Origin: an uncultured Tenacibaculum sp.
GTDB lineage: Bacteria; Bacteroidota; Bacteroidia; Flavobacteriales; Flavobacteriaceae
NCBI GenBank assembly: GCA_947492185.1
Contig: CANLMR010000002.1
Coordinates: 124,001 to 188,000 of the forward strand
Direction: 5' to 3'
DNA length: 64,000 nt
Each line of letters starts with the position of its first letter. Positions within the stretch are counted from its first letter, which is position 1. Under the pieces are notes generated by a model. That model was not told the DNA's origin, made no database searches, and was given only the letters and a program-made list of their open reading frames with translations. The translations under genes and the position numbers were made by a program. Shown here in pieces: positions 35,096 through 45,358 of the stretch.

Positions 35096-38017
35096 ATGAA
35101 TAAAACTAAACAATTACTCAGTCTAACACTGTTTCTTTTTTGCTTGTTTGGCTATGCTCAACAAACAGTAAAAGGTAAAGTTACTGAGAAATCTACGGGG
35201 GAACCTTTACCTGGTGTTTCAATTATTATTAAGGGACAAGTAAAGGGTACAGAAACTGATTTCGATGGAAATTATGAAATTAAAAATGTGAACTCTACAG
35301 ATGTTCTTATTTTTTCTTTCATCGGATTAAAATCTCAAGAAGTTTCTGTAGGGAATAATACTACTATTAATGTAGCATTAGAAGATTCAGCAGAAGTTTT
35401 AGATGAAATTGTGGTTGTCGGTTATGGTACAACTACAGTTAAAGACGCTACTGGATCTGTTGAAGCAATTACGGAAAAAGAATTTACTAAAGGTAATATT
35501 GTTACTCCTGAAAATTTACTTAGTGGTAGAGTTTCTGGAGTTGAAATTAGGACTAGTGGTGCTCCTGGTTCAGGATCACAGATTACAATTCGTGGAGGAT
35601 CTTCTATTAGCGCATCAAACAGTCCATTAATTGTAATAGACGGTTTACCTATTGAAGAAAATAGTGTTGCTGGATCTAGAGGAGTTTTAGCGAACATTAA
35701 TCCAAATGATATTGAATCTTTTTCAGTTTTAAAAGATGCGTCTGCAACTGCTATTTATGGTTCTAGAGCATCGAACGGGGTAATTATAATTACAACTAAA
35801 AAAGGTAAAACAAATTACACTTTAGATGTTGATTATCAATATACTTTTGGAGAAGTATTAGATAGAGTTAATGTATTTTCTGCTAATGATTTTAGAAATA
35901 TTGTACAACAACAGCGTCCTGGTGATGTAGGTCTTTTAGGTACTGCAAATACAAATTGGCAAGATGAAATTTTTAGAACTACAGGTTCTAACTTAATAAA
36001 TGCAACAGTTAAAGGTGGTATACTAGGTTTTATCCCTACACGTCTTTCTGTTGGTTTTACAACACAAGAAGGATCATTATTAACCTCTCAATTCGACAGA
36101 AAGAATGTTTCGTTATCTATGAATCCATCATTCTTTAGTGATCATTTAAAAATTAATTTAAATTATAACAGGAATTTTGAAGATAGTAGATTTGCTGACT
36201 CTGGTCAAATCGGAGCAGCTTTACGCTTTGACCCAACTCAACCAGTAAGAGATTCTAGTTCTCCTTTTGGTGGGTTTTATGAGCACAGAAATGGAAGTAA
36301 TTTATTAAACACAACTAAAAACCCAGTGGCTGCATTATTATTAGCTAATAGCCGTGGTAAAGTATTTAGACATTTTGGAAATTTAAATTTCGATTATAAA
36401 TTTCACTTCTTACCAGAATTAAGAGCTGTATTAAATTTAGGGTTTGATAAAGCTGAAGGTGAGACTAGTTTTACGAGTAACTTCAATTATGGAAGAGCTG
36501 CTGATTTAAATTTATTATTTGCAGGAGTTAATTCTACTGGATTTTCTGAAAGAAGTAACAGATTATTAGATGGATACTTAAACTATAAGAAAGAATTTAA
36601 TAAAGTTACCTTAGATGCTACTGCTGGTTATTCTTATCAAAAATTTGAAGAATTTGGAGGAACTTCAGGAAATATTTTAGATCCTGCTTCTTTCTCTGAT
36701 ACATTTACAGCTACTGATGTTGTTAATATCGGATTCTTCGGAAGAATTAATGCTGACTTTTTAAATAAGTACTTACTTACATTAAATTATAGAAGAGATG
36801 GAACTTCTCGTTTTAGCGCAGACAATCGTTGGGGTAATTTTGGAGGAGCTGCTTTTGCATGGAAGGTTTCTAATGAAGATTTCTTACAAGACTCTAATGT
36901 AATTTCAGATTTAAAATTAAGAGTAAGTTATGGTTTAACTGGTCAACAAAATTTACCAAATGTAAATGATGTTTATTTAAGTAGATATCGTTTCGGAAAC
37001 CAAAACTCTCAATTCCAGTTTGCGAACAATCCTATTAGAGCGATTATTCCTTCTGTAATTAACCCAGATTTAAAATGGGAAGAGACTACAACGTTAGAAT
37101 TCGGTTTAGATTATGGCTTATTTAATAACAAGTTAGCTGGATCAATCAACTGGTTCAATAAAGTATCTGATGATTTATTATTCAACGCTGCTTTACCTGA
37201 CGGTGTTAACTTTGCAAATAGTGTAATTCAAAATATTGGTCAGTTAGAAATTAATGGTATTGAATTTTCATTAAATGGAAATGTAATTAATACTGAAGAT
37301 TTTAATTGGGATTTTAACTTTAACGCAACTTATTTAGATAGAGAAATTACTAAGTTAGCTAACGGACAAGACGTTAGAACTGGAGGTACTGCTGGAGGTA
37401 CTGGTAATACTATTCAAATATTAAGAGAAGGATTTGCTCCTAGTTCTTTCCATGTATTTAAACAATTATATGATAGTAGTGGAAATCCTATAGAAGGTGC
37501 TTATGCAGACTTAAACGATGACGGTGTTATTAATGATGACGATCGTTATTTAAAAGAAGATCCAGCTGCTGATTTAAGTTTTGGATTTCAATCAAACTTT
37601 AACTACAAAAATTTTGATTTATCATTTAACTTAAGAGCTAACTTAGGAAACTATGTATACAATAATGTAAATTCAGCTAGAGCTCAATTGGCATTATTAC
37701 AAGATAACGAAGTATTAGGAAACATTCCTACTTCTGTTTTAGGAACTAACTTTGTAAATACGTCTGATGTAATTAATTCGGATATTTATCTTGAGAACGC
37801 TTCTTTCTTAAGAATGGATAATATTACTTTAGGATATACTTTTGATAGACCAATTAAGAAGTTCAATAAAAACTCTTTAAGAATTTGGGCTGGAGTACAA
37901 AATGTATTTGTAATCACAAATTATAGTGGTTTAGATCCAGAAGTTTTTGGAGGAATAGATAACACAATTTATCCTAGATCAAGAAATTTTATGGTTGGTG
38001 CTAATGTTAAATTTTAA
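35096..38017 (+). CDS. susC: SusC/RagA-type TonB-linked outer-membrane transporter
   Basis: A 973-residue outer-membrane beta-barrel that imports maltodextrins captured by SusD, powered by TonB. Signal peptide 1-21 (FGYAQ), then a carboxypeptidase-regulatory-like domain (VKGKVTEKSTGEPLPGVSII to about residue 95), the TonB-box-like LDEIVVVGYGTT, and the plug domain (LLSGRVSGVEIRTSGAPGSG, DASATAIYGSRASNGVIIIT). The barrel ends RSRNFMVGANVKF, with the terminal aromatic expected for an outer-membrane protein. First gene of the plus-strand part of the starch locus, 12 nt before susD. Confidence 0.95.
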   Translation: MNKTKQLLSLTLFLFCLFGYAQQTVKGKVTEKSTGEPLPGVSIIIKGQVKGTETDFDGNYEIKNVNSTDVLIFSFIGLKSQEVSVGNNTTINVALEDSAEVLDEIVVVGYGTTTVKDATGSVEAITEKEFTKGNIVTPENLLSGRVSGVEIRTSGAPGSGSQITIRGGSSISASNSPLIVIDGLPIEENSVAGSRGVLANINPNDIESFSVLKDASATAIYGSRASNGVIIITTKKGKTNYTLDVDYQYTFGEVLDRVNVFSANDFRNIVQQQRPGDVGLLGTANTNWQDEIFRTTGSNLINATVKGGILGFIPTRLSVGFTTQEGSLLTSQFDRKNVSLSMNPSFFSDHLKINLNYNRNFEDSRFADSGQIGAALRFDPTQPVRDSSSPFGGFYEHRNGSNLLNTTKNPVAALLLANSRGKVFRHFGNLNFDYKFHFLPELRAVLNLGFDKAEGETSFTSNFNYGRAADLNLLFAGVNSTGFSERSNRLLDGYLNYKKEFNKVTLDATAGYSYQKFEEFGGTSGNILDPASFSDTFTATDVVNIGFFGRINADFLNKYLLTLNYRRDGTSRFSADNRWGNFGGAAFAWKVSNEDFLQDSNVISDLKLRVSYGLTGQQNLPNVNDVYLSRYRFGNQNSQFQFANNPIRAIIPSVINPDLKWEETTTLEFGLDYGLFNNKLAGSINWFNKVSDDLLFNAALPDGVNFANSVIQNIGQLEINGIEFSLNGNVINTEDFNWDFNFNATYLDREITKLANGQDVRTGGTAGGTGNTIQILREGFAPSSFHVFKQLYDSSGNPIEGAYADLNDDGVINDDDRYLKEDPAADLSFGFQSNFNYKNFDLSFNLRANLGNYVYNNVNSARAQLALLQDNEVLGNIPTSVLGTNFVNTSDVINSDIYLENASFLRMDNITLGYTFDRPIKKFNKNSLRIWAGVQNVFVITNYSGLDPEVFGGIDNTIYPRSRNFMVGANVKF

Positions 38018-38029
38018 TTCAGTAGAAAA

Positions 38030-39640
38030 ATGAAAAAATATAATAATAGAATTTTTACAGTATTATTTACCTTCATAGGATTAACATTTATTTCTTCTTG
38101 TACTGATGATTTAAATATTACTCCTGAAGATGATCAAACAGTTTTAAGTGAAGAATTGTTTGAAGATGAAAACGCATATAAAGAAGTACTTGCTGGTGTT
38201 TATGCAAACTTATCATTAACAGGTGTTGATGGTGCAGGTAGTTCTAATATTCAAGGTTTAGATGCAGGTACAAGTCAATACGGACGTGTATTAGTATACT
38301 TACAAACCTTATCAGCAGATCAAATGATTTGGTCTTATGAAAATGATCCTGGTGTTCGTGAAATTCAAAGAAACATCTGGACTTCTGGAAATCCATTATT
38401 ATATGGTATGTTCGGTAGAGCTAGCGTATCTGTTGGATTCGCTAATAATTTCTTAAGAGAAACTACAGATGAAAAATTAGATGCTAGAAATGTATCTGCC
38501 TCAGTAAGAAGCGATATTGTAGCTTTTAGAGCAGAAGCTAGATTGTTAAGAGCTTTAGCTTATTATCATTTAATGGATTTATTTGGAAAAGCTGGTTTAG
38601 TTACAGAAAACGATCCTGTTACAAACTTTAATCCACCACAAGCGGAAAGAGCACAATTGTTTGAGTTCATTGAAACTGAATTAAAGGCTGTTGAAAATGA
38701 CTTGGTTGACCCTATGGCTAATGAATATGGTAGAGCTGATAAAGGTGTAGCTTGGATGATTTTAGCAAAGTTATATCTTAATGCAGAAGTATATTTAGGA
38801 ACTGATAGATATTCAGATTGCATTGAGTACTGTAACAAAATTATTGGTGGTGGTTATTCTTTAGCACCAAACTACTTAGATTTATTTAAAGCAGATAACA
38901 ATATTAGTGCTGCTACAAATGAAATAATTTTCCCATTAATATCTGATGGTTTAACAACACAAAACTTTGGTCCAACTACTGTTATGATTAACGGTGCTGT
39001 TGGAAGTATAGAAAAGAACGGAGTTTCTTTAGGTGTTGGTGAAGGTGGATGGGGAGGCGCCCTTAGAGTAAGAAAGCAATTTGCTGATTTATTCAATGGT
39101 GGAGCATTCTTAACAGATACAAGAAATACCTTAATGACTCAAGATAGAAGTGATATTATTACTGATATTTCTGATAGAGATGAAGGATTTATTATTGCTA
39201 AATATTCTAATGTAGGATCTACTGGAACTCCTGGAGTTGATCAAACTTTTGTTGATACAGATTTCCCTTTATTCAGGCTTGCAGATGTGTATTTAATGTA
39301 TGCTGAAGCAGTTTTAAGAGGAGGAACTGGAGGAACTATTGGAGAAGCTGTTACTTACATAAATATGTTAAGAACAAGAGCTAATAATCCTCAATCTATT
39401 ACTGTTACAGAACTAACTGAAGATTTTATTTTAGATGAAAGAGCTAGAGAATTACATTGGGAAGCACATAGAAGACAAGATTTAATTCGTTTTAACAGGT
39501 TTACTGGAGGAAATTACAACTGGGCTTGGAAAGGTAATGCAAGCAATGGTATTGCAATACCAGCTCATTTTAACGTGTACCCTATTCCATCAAATAGCAT
39601 GGCTTCTAATCCTAATTTAACGCCTAATCCTGGGTATTAA
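38030..39640 (+). CDS. susD: SusD/RagB-type glycan-binding lipoprotein
   Basis: A 536-residue surface lipoprotein that forms the lid of the SusC transporter and binds starch. The lipobox is FISSCTDD (Cys25). The N-terminal TPR helices contain EARLLRALAYYHLMDLFG, a hallmark of the family, and the C-terminus has FPLFRLADVYLMYAEA, LDERARELHWEAHRRQDLIRF and the closing NVYPIPSNSM, all typical of SusD proteins. 12 nt after susC and 15 nt before the susE-like gene. Confidence 0.95.
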   Translation: MKKYNNRIFTVLFTFIGLTFISSCTDDLNITPEDDQTVLSEELFEDENAYKEVLAGVYANLSLTGVDGAGSSNIQGLDAGTSQYGRVLVYLQTLSADQMIWSYENDPGVREIQRNIWTSGNPLLYGMFGRASVSVGFANNFLRETTDEKLDARNVSASVRSDIVAFRAEARLLRALAYYHLMDLFGKAGLVTENDPVTNFNPPQAERAQLFEFIETELKAVENDLVDPMANEYGRADKGVAWMILAKLYLNAEVYLGTDRYSDCIEYCNKIIGGGYSLAPNYLDLFKADNNISAATNEIIFPLISDGLTTQNFGPTTVMINGAVGSIEKNGVSLGVGEGGWGGALRVRKQFADLFNGGAFLTDTRNTLMTQDRSDIITDISDRDEGFIIAKYSNVGSTGTPGVDQTFVDTDFPLFRLADVYLMYAEAVLRGGTGGTIGEAVTYINMLRTRANNPQSITVTELTEDFILDERARELHWEAHRRQDLIRFNRFTGGNYNWAWKGNASNGIAIPAHFNVYPIPSNSMASNPNLTPNPGY

Positions 39641-39655
39641 TAAAACAGAACTAAA

Positions 39656-40753
39656 ATGAAAAATATATTTAAATTAACATATATAACTATACTTACAATA
39701 TTTGTAGGTTTAGTAGGGTGCGATGATAATTCAGAAACATTTACTATTTCTGATAATCCTACGGCTCCAGTTTTACAAAGTTTAAGTATCACAGATATTC
39801 AATTAGATCCTGTTAATACTTCAACTCCTGCCCTAACCTTAAATTGGCAAAGCGCAGATTATGGTCAACAAGCTTCAGTAGTTTATAATATTGAATTTGC
39901 CAACGATGAAAATTTCACAAATCCAATTGTAGCTTCATCGGTTACAGGAGAAAATGCTGTTACATTTTCAATGGCAGAATTAAACTCTGCATCAGGTAAT
40001 GCGGGATTAAACCCATTTGAATGGGCTACATTATATGCAAGAATTGTTTCTTCTTTAGGAACCCAAGGTGGATCTCCTTCTATTTCTAATTCAATTAGTA
40101 TGAGTGTTTTTCCTTACTTCAACTATGTATTTAGTGATTATTATTTAGTTGGTGATGGTACTTCTCCTGGTTGGGATAACAATAATAATAACCCAGCACT
40201 TTTTAGAGATGCTAATGATGAAAATTTATTTACATACACTGGTTACTTCAGTAGTGGTATGTTTAAAGTTCTAGAAACAAAAGGACTTTGGCAGCCACAA
40301 TGGGGAACTAATGACGGTTCTAGTATTGATGTTAATCCTGGGGGTGGTGATGATCCTGAGAGATTCCCTACTGCTGGTGCAGCTAATATTACTCCAGGTT
40401 TTTATACGTTTACTATAAACTTTGCTACTAAAACTTTCTCTTTTGAATCTTTTGATGCTTCAGGAAGCACAAGTCCAATGACATTATCTGTGCAAGGATC
40501 TTCTTTAGATACTGCTACTCCTCTATCGGCATTAACATTCGATGGGCATATTTGGTATGCTAGCGCAGTTCGCTTAAAACCTGGAGATGTTCAATTTATA
40601 ACTGATTCTGGTGCTCTTTGGGGAAGTGATACTTCTTTCTCTGGGGTTGCAACTAATGGAGGTGCAAATATTCCTGTAATTGTAGAAGATGATTATGATA
40701 TCTGGTTTAATGATTTAACCGGACAGTATATTCTTATTCCATTAAACCTATAA
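39656..40753 (+). CDS. susE: SusE-like starch-binding outer-membrane lipoprotein
   Basis: A 365-residue lipoprotein (lipobox FVGLVGCDDN, Cys22). The N-terminal domain (about 25-160) is a SusE-type fibronectin-like fold (TPALTLNWQSADYGQQA, VYNIEFANDENFTNP); two further domains (about 165-270 and 275-365) carry tryptophan-rich binding patches (GTSPGWDNNNNN, GLWQPQWGTN, HIWYASAVRLKPGDVQF). In Bacteroides, SusE and SusF hold starch at the surface. The gene symbol is by position and domain layout; sequence identity to Bacteroides SusE is expected to be low. Confidence 0.82.
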   Translation: MKNIFKLTYITILTIFVGLVGCDDNSETFTISDNPTAPVLQSLSITDIQLDPVNTSTPALTLNWQSADYGQQASVVYNIEFANDENFTNPIVASSVTGENAVTFSMAELNSASGNAGLNPFEWATLYARIVSSLGTQGGSPSISNSISMSVFPYFNYVFSDYYLVGDGTSPGWDNNNNNPALFRDANDENLFTYTGYFSSGMFKVLETKGLWQPQWGTNDGSSIDVNPGGGDDPERFPTAGAANITPGFYTFTINFATKTFSFESFDASGSTSPMTLSVQGSSLDTATPLSALTFDGHIWYASAVRLKPGDVQFITDSGALWGSDTSFSGVATNGGANIPVIVEDDYDIWFNDLTGQYILIPLNL

Positions 40754-40770
40754 CTTAATACAACGGAAAG

Positions 40771-42450
40771 ATGAAAAAAATTATAAATAAAATAGGTTTA
40801 GCATTAGTAGCTACCGTTTTCTTATTGGTTTCTTGTGAAACTGAAGAAAGTTTAAATTTAACACAATCTGACCCAGTATTTGAGTTAGAAATGCCAGGTA
40901 TTTCAAGTGTATTCTTGAATTATTCGTTACCAGATAACCCAGCATTTACTGTTACTTGGAAAGATGAAATAACAAACAGCACTTCATATGAAATAGAAAT
41001 GGCAACAGATGAGGCTTTTACTAGTCCTAGAAGTTTAGGAACAGCTACAGAAAAATTATTTTCAATGACTGTTACAGCATTTAATAATGCCATAAATGAA
41101 GCTGGTATTAGCAATTTTTCTGATGTTCCTGTATATCTTAGAGTTAAAGCTGGTGAAAACATTAGTAATCAAGTATTATTACTAGTAACTACCTATCCGG
41201 TAAATCCTGCTTCTATTGAAAGTGGATTAATGGATGGAGACGAATTCACTTTAACATTAGATCAAAATGATGAAAATGCACTTGCTTTAACATTAAATGA
41301 TCCTATTTTAGACTCTAACTTAGGTGTTACTGTTGAATACTTTTTAGAAGCTGATACTGAAACCGGAACTTTTGATAATCCTGTTGAAGTAGCCACTTCA
41401 ATTAATGATAGTTCTATTAATGTAACGCATGCAAAGCTAAATTCTGTTGCACAAGGCTTAGGAATTGCTCCAGATACAACTGGTAAAATTCAATTACGAT
41501 TACGCTCTATTATTACAAATTCTACTAATGAAACTTTAGAGAGAATTGGAAATCCTATGACAGTTACAGTGACAACATATTTAACAGTATTAGATCTTTC
41601 TACTACTTGGGGAATTGTTGGTTCTGCTGCTAATGATTGGGGTGCAACTCCTGATTTACCATTCTTTAAAACTGATGTAGATGGAGTTTTAGTTGCATAT
41701 GTTACTCTATTAGATGGTGAAATGAAGTTCAGAGAAAATAATGATTGGGCAAATAATTTCGGTGACAATGGCGCAGATGGAACTATTGAAGCTGGTGGAG
41801 CAAATATTGCTGTTACAGCAGGTTCTTATAAAATCACATTAAACTTCAATGATAACACATATAGTATCGAATCATTCTCTTTAGGAATTGTAGGTTCTGC
41901 TTATAATAACTGGGGAGCTACACCTGATTTTATGTTAGAATATGATCAGTATTCTGATGTATTTAGAGGAATTGTTACGTTATTAGATGGTGAAATGAAG
42001 TTCAGAATGAACAATGATTGGGCTGTAAATTACGGTGATGATGGTACGGACGGTACTTTAGAAGAAGGAAGTGCTAACATTACAACTACAGCAGGAAATT
42101 ATATTGTAACTGTTGATTTAAATAATAAAACGTATACTCTTGAACAAATAGATAATATTTGGGGATTAGTTGGTGGAGCTTATAATGATTGGGGTGCAAC
42201 TCCAGATGCTCAATTCACTAGAGATTGGTCTCGTCCATTTGATGATATCTGGATTTTAAGAGATGTTACTTTAATCGATGGTGAATATAAGTTCAGATCA
42301 AATAATGATTGGGCTATTAATTATGGGGATAATGGTGGTGACGGAGTATTAGAAGAAGGTGGAGCTAATTTATCTACTACAGCAGGAACATTTACATTTG
42401 TTCTTGACTTCTCTGATCCTGCAAATCCAACATATACTAAACAACCTTAA
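40771..42450 (+). CDS. susF: SusF-like starch-binding lipoprotein with three tandem binding modules
   Basis: A 559-residue lipoprotein (lipobox LLVSCETE, Cys22). Two SusE-type N-terminal domains (about 25-145 and 146-270) are followed by three copies of a module of about 90 residues. Each copy opens with a WG(I/L)VG or LGIVG strand and ANDWGATPD, YNNWGATPD or YNDWGATPD, then KFR-NNDWA(N/V/I)N(F/Y)GD, and ends in TAG-Y or TAG-F strand pairs. The conserved Trp and Lys/Arg residues are those expected to stack on and hydrogen-bond to glucose rings. 17 nt after the susE-like gene, and followed by a hairpin that separates it from the amylase. Confidence 0.85.
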   Translation: MKKIINKIGLALVATVFLLVSCETEESLNLTQSDPVFELEMPGISSVFLNYSLPDNPAFTVTWKDEITNSTSYEIEMATDEAFTSPRSLGTATEKLFSMTVTAFNNAINEAGISNFSDVPVYLRVKAGENISNQVLLLVTTYPVNPASIESGLMDGDEFTLTLDQNDENALALTLNDPILDSNLGVTVEYFLEADTETGTFDNPVEVATSINDSSINVTHAKLNSVAQGLGIAPDTTGKIQLRLRSIITNSTNETLERIGNPMTVTVTTYLTVLDLSTTWGIVGSAANDWGATPDLPFFKTDVDGVLVAYVTLLDGEMKFRENNDWANNFGDNGADGTIEAGGANIAVTAGSYKITLNFNDNTYSIESFSLGIVGSAYNNWGATPDFMLEYDQYSDVFRGIVTLLDGEMKFRMNNDWAVNYGDDGTDGTLEEGSANITTTAGNYIVTVDLNNKTYTLEQIDNIWGLVGGAYNDWGATPDAQFTRDWSRPFDDIWILRDVTLIDGEYKFRSNNDWAINYGDNGGDGVLEEGGANLSTTAGTFTFVLDFSDPANPTYTKQP

Positions 42451-42472
42451 AATAGTAAAAAATATATGTAAT

Positions 42473-42515
42473 AAAACTATCCATACACTACTTTAATAGT
42501 TATGGATAGTTTTTG
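42473..42515 (+). terminator. Hairpin between susF and the secreted amylase
   Basis: Perfect 13-bp stem (42473-42485 with 42501-42513), 15-nt loop and a T run (42510-42514, with more T after one GC). It starts 22 nt after the susF stop and ends about 20 nt before the ATG of the amylase gene, so it can act as an internal terminator or attenuator within the locus. Confidence 0.75.
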
Positions 42516-42534
42516 CTTTTTAATTAAATCGAAA

Positions 42535-45309
42535 ATGAGAAAAATATTTACACTCTTTATTTTGTTTGCTTGTACAATACTAGTTGCACAACAACAGAAT
42601 GTTACATTTTCAGTAAGTCCAAGTGCGTTTAATGAGGATGAACAAATCACAGTTACTGTTTCCAACATTAACCTAGCTACTTGGGGAGTTACAGATATTT
42701 ATTTTTGGGCATGGTCTTTTGATTCTAATGATGAAAATATTATGGATTCTCCTACTAATGGATCTTGGACAAATTCAAATGAAGCTCAAAAGTTAACTAA
42801 TAATGGAGATGGGACGTATTCTATTAGCTTCACTCCTACTACGTTTTATAACCGAACAGGAATTGGTAGAATTGGAATGTTGGTTAAAGCAAAGGACGGA
42901 ACTGGAGATAAAAAATCACAAGATCAATTATTTGAAGTAGGTAAATTTCAACTTACATTAACTGCTCCTACTTCTGATGTTACTTTAATCGATTCAGGAG
43001 ATAACGTTGCAATTACAGCAACTACTTCACTAGCTGCAGATTTTAATTTAAAAGCTAACAATACATCTGTTGATACTCAAAATGGAATTACAAGTTATTC
43101 ATACAACACGGCAGTAATAGAAAACACAACCTTCGAATTAGAAGCTACAGATGGAACAGAAGCACAAATTGAAACTTTTGAAATTATTGTAAGACCAACT
43201 GTTGTAGAAGAAACATTACCAACAGGTTTAAAGGATGGTTTAAACTTAAATAGCGCCGATGCTACTAAAGCTACATTAGTATTATATGCACCAGGTAAGG
43301 AATTTGTTCATGTTATTGGAGATTTCAACGATTGGAAATTAGATAATAACTACTTAATGAAAAAAGATAGTTCTAAAGATCGCTTTTGGATAGAACTCTC
43401 AGGATTAACAGTTCAAACAAACCACATGTATCAGTTTTTAATTAACGCTGATTTAAGAGTTGCTGATCCTTATTCTACTGTTGTATTAACAGAAAGCAAC
43501 GATCAATTTATTGATGCAATTACTTATCCGAATTTACCAGCATATCCTACAAGTAAAACTAACCATGCCGTGACTTTATTAAGAACTGGAGATACTCCTT
43601 TTAATTGGGAAGTAACTAATTTTAATAGACCAGCGAAAACTGATTTAGTCATCTATGAATTACTACTTAGAGATTTTGATGCCTTACATAGTTTTGATGC
43701 TTTAAAAGCAAGATTAGATTACTTACAAACATTAGGAATAAACGCAATTGAATTAATGCCTGTAAGTGAATTTGATGGAAATGAATCTTGGGGATATAAT
43801 CCTTCATTCCATATGGCTTTAGATAAATACTACGGAACTAAAACTGCCTTTAAACAATTAGTAGACGAATGCCATAAACGAGGAATTGCTGTAATATTAG
43901 ATATTGTTTATAATCATGCAACTGGACAAAATCCATATTATAGAATGTGGAATACGGACAATGGTAATTACGGTGGACAAGCTTCAACAGATAGTCCATT
44001 TTTTAATCAAACTCCTAGGCATTCATTTAATGTTTTTAATGATTTTAACCACAGTCAACAAGCAACTAAAGACTATGTAAAAAGAACTACTCAATATTGG
44101 ATTGAAGAATATAAAATTGATGGTTTTAGATGGGATTTAACCAAAGGATTTACACAAAATTGTACTGCTTCTGATGAGAGTTGTACAAGTGCAATGCAGG
44201 CTGATAGAGTTGCCGTTTTAAAGGAATACGCAGATTATCAATGGGATGTTGATCCTGATTTCTACGTAATTTTTGAACATTTAGGTACAAATGCAGAAGA
44301 AACTGAATGGGTAAATTATAGACTTTCAGAAGGTAAAGGAATTATGATGTGGAGTAATTTAAATCCTAATTATAGTGAAACTACTATGGGGTATCATGAT
44401 AGCAACAAATCTAATTTCTCTTGGATTTCTTATAAAAACAGAGGATGGACTACTCCAGCTAATATTGCGTATATGGAAAGTCATGACGAAGAAAGAATGA
44501 TGTATCGAAACATAAATTTCGGTAATAAAAATGCATCTTACAGTACTAAAACTTTAGCAACAGGGCTTGATAGGGTTGGTAAAGCTGGAATGTTTTACTT
44601 TACAATTCCTGGACCAAAAATGATTTGGCAATTTGGTGAGTTAGGTTATGATGTAAGTATTGATTTTAATGGAAGAACTGGAAATAAACCAATTCGTTGG
44701 GAATATGTTAATGATATTGATAGAAAAGCTGTTTATGATCTTTGGTCTAAACTAATTGCTCTGAAAAAACAAGAAGATATTTTTAGAACAAGTGATTTCA
44801 CTTTAGATGTAGATGCATCTACTGGACTTAAAACAATTCATTTAACTAATGATAATGCTTCAGATGATTTACAACATGTTACCATTCTTGGAAACTTCGG
44901 TATTACAGAACAAGCAATTATTCCTGCTTTTCAACAAACTGGAACTTGGTATGATTTATTAGATCCATCGAATACCACTACAATAACAAATGTAAATCAG
45001 AGCATACTACTGCAACCTGGTGAAGTTAGAATCTATGGAAATTCTGCAGTAACATTATCTAATGAAGATATTATTCGAAACACTACAGATATAAGTTTCT
45101 ACCCTAACCCTAGTGATAGTTTTATAAAAATTAACAAGGATGTTGAAGATGTAGCTATATTCGATATTTCTGGTAAGAAAGTTCTAGATTATAAAGGAAG
45201 TTATTTTAAAAATCATAGTTTTAAAATAGAATCTCTTACAACTGGATTATACTTTGTAAGAGGTAAAACAGAAAATAATTTGTTTTCACTAAAATTGCTA
45301 GTTAAATAA
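42535..45309 (+). CDS. Secreted GH13 alpha-amylase with starch-binding domains and T9SS sorting domain (SusG role)
   Basis: A 924-residue enzyme. Signal peptide 1-18 (ILVAQ); an N-terminal domain (about 20-137) rich in Trp; a second beta-sandwich (138-222); a CBM48/E-set domain (about 230-330; YAPGKEFVHVIGDFNDWKL); then the GH13 barrel: region I DIVYNHATG, nucleophile Asp534 in DGFRWD, acid/base Glu581 in VIFEHLG, Asp651 in ESHDEERM. The last 75 residues (FYPNPSDSFIKI ... GLYFVRGKT) are a type A sorting domain for the type IX system. The ATG at 42535 is chosen because an upstream TTG (42502) lies inside the hairpin stem. Confidence 0.93.
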   Translation: MRKIFTLFILFACTILVAQQQNVTFSVSPSAFNEDEQITVTVSNINLATWGVTDIYFWAWSFDSNDENIMDSPTNGSWTNSNEAQKLTNNGDGTYSISFTPTTFYNRTGIGRIGMLVKAKDGTGDKKSQDQLFEVGKFQLTLTAPTSDVTLIDSGDNVAITATTSLAADFNLKANNTSVDTQNGITSYSYNTAVIENTTFELEATDGTEAQIETFEIIVRPTVVEETLPTGLKDGLNLNSADATKATLVLYAPGKEFVHVIGDFNDWKLDNNYLMKKDSSKDRFWIELSGLTVQTNHMYQFLINADLRVADPYSTVVLTESNDQFIDAITYPNLPAYPTSKTNHAVTLLRTGDTPFNWEVTNFNRPAKTDLVIYELLLRDFDALHSFDALKARLDYLQTLGINAIELMPVSEFDGNESWGYNPSFHMALDKYYGTKTAFKQLVDECHKRGIAVILDIVYNHATGQNPYYRMWNTDNGNYGGQASTDSPFFNQTPRHSFNVFNDFNHSQQATKDYVKRTTQYWIEEYKIDGFRWDLTKGFTQNCTASDESCTSAMQADRVAVLKEYADYQWDVDPDFYVIFEHLGTNAEETEWVNYRLSEGKGIMMWSNLNPNYSETTMGYHDSNKSNFSWISYKNRGWTTPANIAYMESHDEERMMYRNINFGNKNASYSTKTLATGLDRVGKAGMFYFTIPGPKMIWQFGELGYDVSIDFNGRTGNKPIRWEYVNDIDRKAVYDLWSKLIALKKQEDIFRTSDFTLDVDASTGLKTIHLTNDNASDDLQHVTILGNFGITEQAIIPAFQQTGTWYDLLDPSNTTTITNVNQSILLQPGEVRIYGNSAVTLSNEDIIRNTTDISFYPNPSDSFIKINKDVEDVAIFDISGKKVLDYKGSYFKNHSFKIESLTTGLYFVRGKTENNLFSLKLLVK

Positions 45310-45326
45310 ATTTTGTTAAACTTTGG

Positions 45327-45358
45327 AAAGACTCTTTATATAAAGGGTCTTTTTTTTT
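45327..45358 (+). terminator. Terminator at the end of the plus-strand starch genes
   Basis: Twelve-pair stem with one G-T pair (45327-45338 with 45341-45352) followed by a run of T to 45358, 17 nt after the amylase stop. Confidence 0.85.

Noticed and set aside
42502..42534. TTG start for the secreted amylase
   Set aside because: The codon sits in the hairpin stem and precedes the true signal peptide, which begins at the ATG 42535.
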